DNA from: Planctomycetota bacterium
GTDB lineage: Bacteria; Planctomycetota; J058; JARGOJ01
Assembly: GCA_029210225.1 (NCBI GenBank)
Contig: JARGOJ010000486.1
Span: 1 to 6,848, forward strand
Direction: 5' to 3'
DNA: 6,848 bases
Shown piece by piece: positions 5,540-6,848 of this stretch. Under the pieces are notes generated by a model. The model saw only the letters and a list, made by a program, of their open reading frames with translations. It made no database searches and was not told where the DNA came from. Within the stretch, counting starts at the first letter, position 1, and each line of letters begins with the position of its first letter. Made by a program: the position numbers and the translations under genes.

Positions 5540-6848
5540 ATGAGTGAGACGTCCCCTGAGACGCCGAAAAGTAGTGACAATGGGCCAGATAAGCCGTCTT
5601 CCAATGAAGAAGACGTCCCTATCCTGCCCAACGTTCCCCGCAAAGCTCCCACTTCGGGAGATCGGCCCCGTCACCAAACTCCCCCGCGCCTCAAGGGATC
5701 CTCAGTCCCAGGCCCGAAGATCCCTCCGGTCCTCATCTACCTCTTTCTTATCCTTGGCGGCGTCTTTCTCCTCGAAAGCGTCCTCATGGAGAGCATGACG
5801 GCAAATCAACTTCGCTACGACCTCTTCCTCAACTACGTGAAGGAAGGCAAAGTCGACAAGGTCAGCGTTGGTCCCCACGAGATCAACGGAGAGTTCAAAG
5901 AAGAACTCGAAATCCCTGGCGTTAAAAAAGGCAGCACCGTCAAAACGAAGAAGTTCACAACCCAGCGGGTTCACGAACACCGAGAGCTCGTCCCCCTGCT
6001 CGATCAACACAAGGTCGAAATTGAGGGAACCCCAGACAACAGCGCCATCACCCAGATCTTGATTTGGGGTGTCATCATAATTTTGATGCTGGTGGTTTGG
6101 TATTTCATACTCAAGCGGCTCTCTCCTCAACGAAACGCCGCCTCCTTCGGACGCAGTAAAGCCCGCATCATCGCCGAGGATGAAATCGACGTGCGCTTCA
6201 CCGATGTCGCCGGCATCGACGAAGCCAAAGAAGAGCTTGAAGAGCTCATCCTCTTCCTGAAAGACGCCGAACGTTTCGAGCGACTTGGAGCCCGCATCCC
6301 CCGAGGAGTACTCTTAGTCGGTCCTCCCGGAACAGGGAAAACACTGCTCGCAAAAGCCGTCGCAGGGGAAGCGGGCGTCCCCTTCTATAGCCTTTCTGGA
6401 TCGGATTTCGTAGAGATGTTCGCCGGAGTCGGCGCCTCACGAGTTCGCAACCTCTTTAGTCAGGCCCATAAGAACTCCCCTTGCATCGTCTTTATCGACG
6501 AGCTCGACGCCATCGGAAAGGCCAGAGGAAGCGGTCACTCCGGCGCCCACGACGAGCGCGAGCAAACCCTCAACCAACTCCTCGCCGAGCTAGACGGCTT
6601 CGAAACGGAGACAGGAGTCATCATGCTGGCGGCCACAAACCGTCCCGAAATCCTCGACCCCGCCCTGCTCCGACCTGGACGCTTCGACCGGCAAGTCTCC
6701 GTGGATCGCCCCGACCTTCAAGGGCGCAGAGAGATCCTCAAAGTTCACGCAAAAAAAATCACCATGAAGGAAGGCATCGACCTCGAAAACGTCGCCAGAA
6801 CAACTCCCGGTTTTGCCGGAGCTGACCTCGCAAACCTCGTCAACGAAG
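5540..6848 (+). CDS. ftsH: ATP-dependent zinc metalloprotease FtsH, 5' part (runs off the right edge)
   Basis: FtsH is a membrane-anchored AAA+ hexamer that extracts and degrades membrane and short-lived cytosolic proteins. The frame stays open from the ATG at 5540 to the window end (436 codons). A Pro/Ser/Glu-rich cytosolic segment occupies residues 1-63. TM helix 1 is about 64-78, a roughly 95-residue periplasmic domain follows, and TM helix 2 is about 173-191. In the AAA domain, Walker A GPPGTGKT is at 261-268, the pore loop FVEMFAGVG at 290-298, Walker B IVFIDELD at 316-323, sensor Asn367 in ATNRP, and the arginine fingers are Arg378 and Arg381 in LLRPGRFDR. The HExxH protease domain would lie beyond the edge. 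The gene starts 5 bases after the lpdA stop with only a weak GAAG-type ribosome binding site, suggesting cotranscription and perhaps coupling. The extended N-terminus is longer than in E. coli FtsH, and the pore loop has Ala where Val is usual. Confidence 0.96.
   Translation, partial: MSETSPETPKSSDNGPDKPSSNEEDVPILPNVPRKAPTSGDRPRHQTPPRLKGSSVPGPKIPPVLIYLFLILGGVFLLESVLMESMTANQLRYDLFLNYVKEGKVDKVSVGPHEINGEFKEELEIPGVKKGSTVKTKKFTTQRVHEHRELVPLLDQHKVEIEGTPDNSAITQILIWGVIIILMLVVWYFILKRLSPQRNAASFGRSKARIIAEDEIDVRFTDVAGIDEAKEELEELILFLKDAERFERLGARIPRGVLLVGPPGTGKTLLAKAVAGEAGVPFYSLSGSDFVEMFAGVGASRVRNLFSQAHKNSPCIVFIDELDAIGKARGSGHSGAHDEREQTLNQLLAELDGFETETGVIMLAATNRPEILDPALLRPGRFDRQVSVDRPDLQGRREILKVHAKKITMKEGIDLENVARTTPGFAGADLANLVNE

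Noticed and set aside
5702..6130. 142-residue leftward frame opposite ftsH
   Set aside because: It is antisense to the transmembrane and periplasmic part of a clear FtsH, so it is a shadow.

Overview
The window looks like ordinary chromosomal DNA from a moderately GC-rich Gram-negative bacterium. The gene style and the lipA/lpdA/ftsH sequences would fit a deltaproteobacterial or myxobacterial-type lineage, but the sequence alone does not settle this. I see no RNA gene, insertion sequence, integrase, CRISPR array or phage hallmark. Seven protein genes fill almost all of the window, and no gene-free stretch exceeds about 160 bases.

The left half (57-2944) is a leftward set of four close-packed genes with gaps of 18, 47 and 9 bp, probably one operon. 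In transcription order they are: a small helical protein with an acidic tail; a divergent dCTP deaminase-family protein; a 388-residue coiled-coil protein with long disordered, Thr/Pro-rich and acidic tails; and a small two-helix membrane protein with a cytosolic cysteine cluster resembling a zinc ribbon. Only the second has a recognisable family. A perfect 7-bp stem-loop lies just beyond the last gene.

The right half (3104-6848) runs rightward: lipoyl synthase (lipA), dihydrolipoyl dehydrogenase (lpdA), and the first 436 codons of the membrane protease FtsH, which runs off the edge. LipA builds the lipoyl cofactor on 2-oxoacid dehydrogenase and glycine-cleavage proteins, and Lpd reoxidises that cofactor, so the pair is functionally coherent. 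ftsH follows lpdA after only 5 bp and is probably cotranscribed with it.

The divergent region (2945-3103) holds the most informative non-coding signals: a sigma70-like promoter for lipA, an almost perfect 19-bp palindrome lying over its -35 box, and a strong ribosome binding site that places the lipA start at a GTG 54 bases downstream of the longest possible start. I found no convincing evidence for a wholly new system. The best candidates for a second look are the putative lipA operator and the uncharacterised four-gene operon around the dCTP deaminase homologue.
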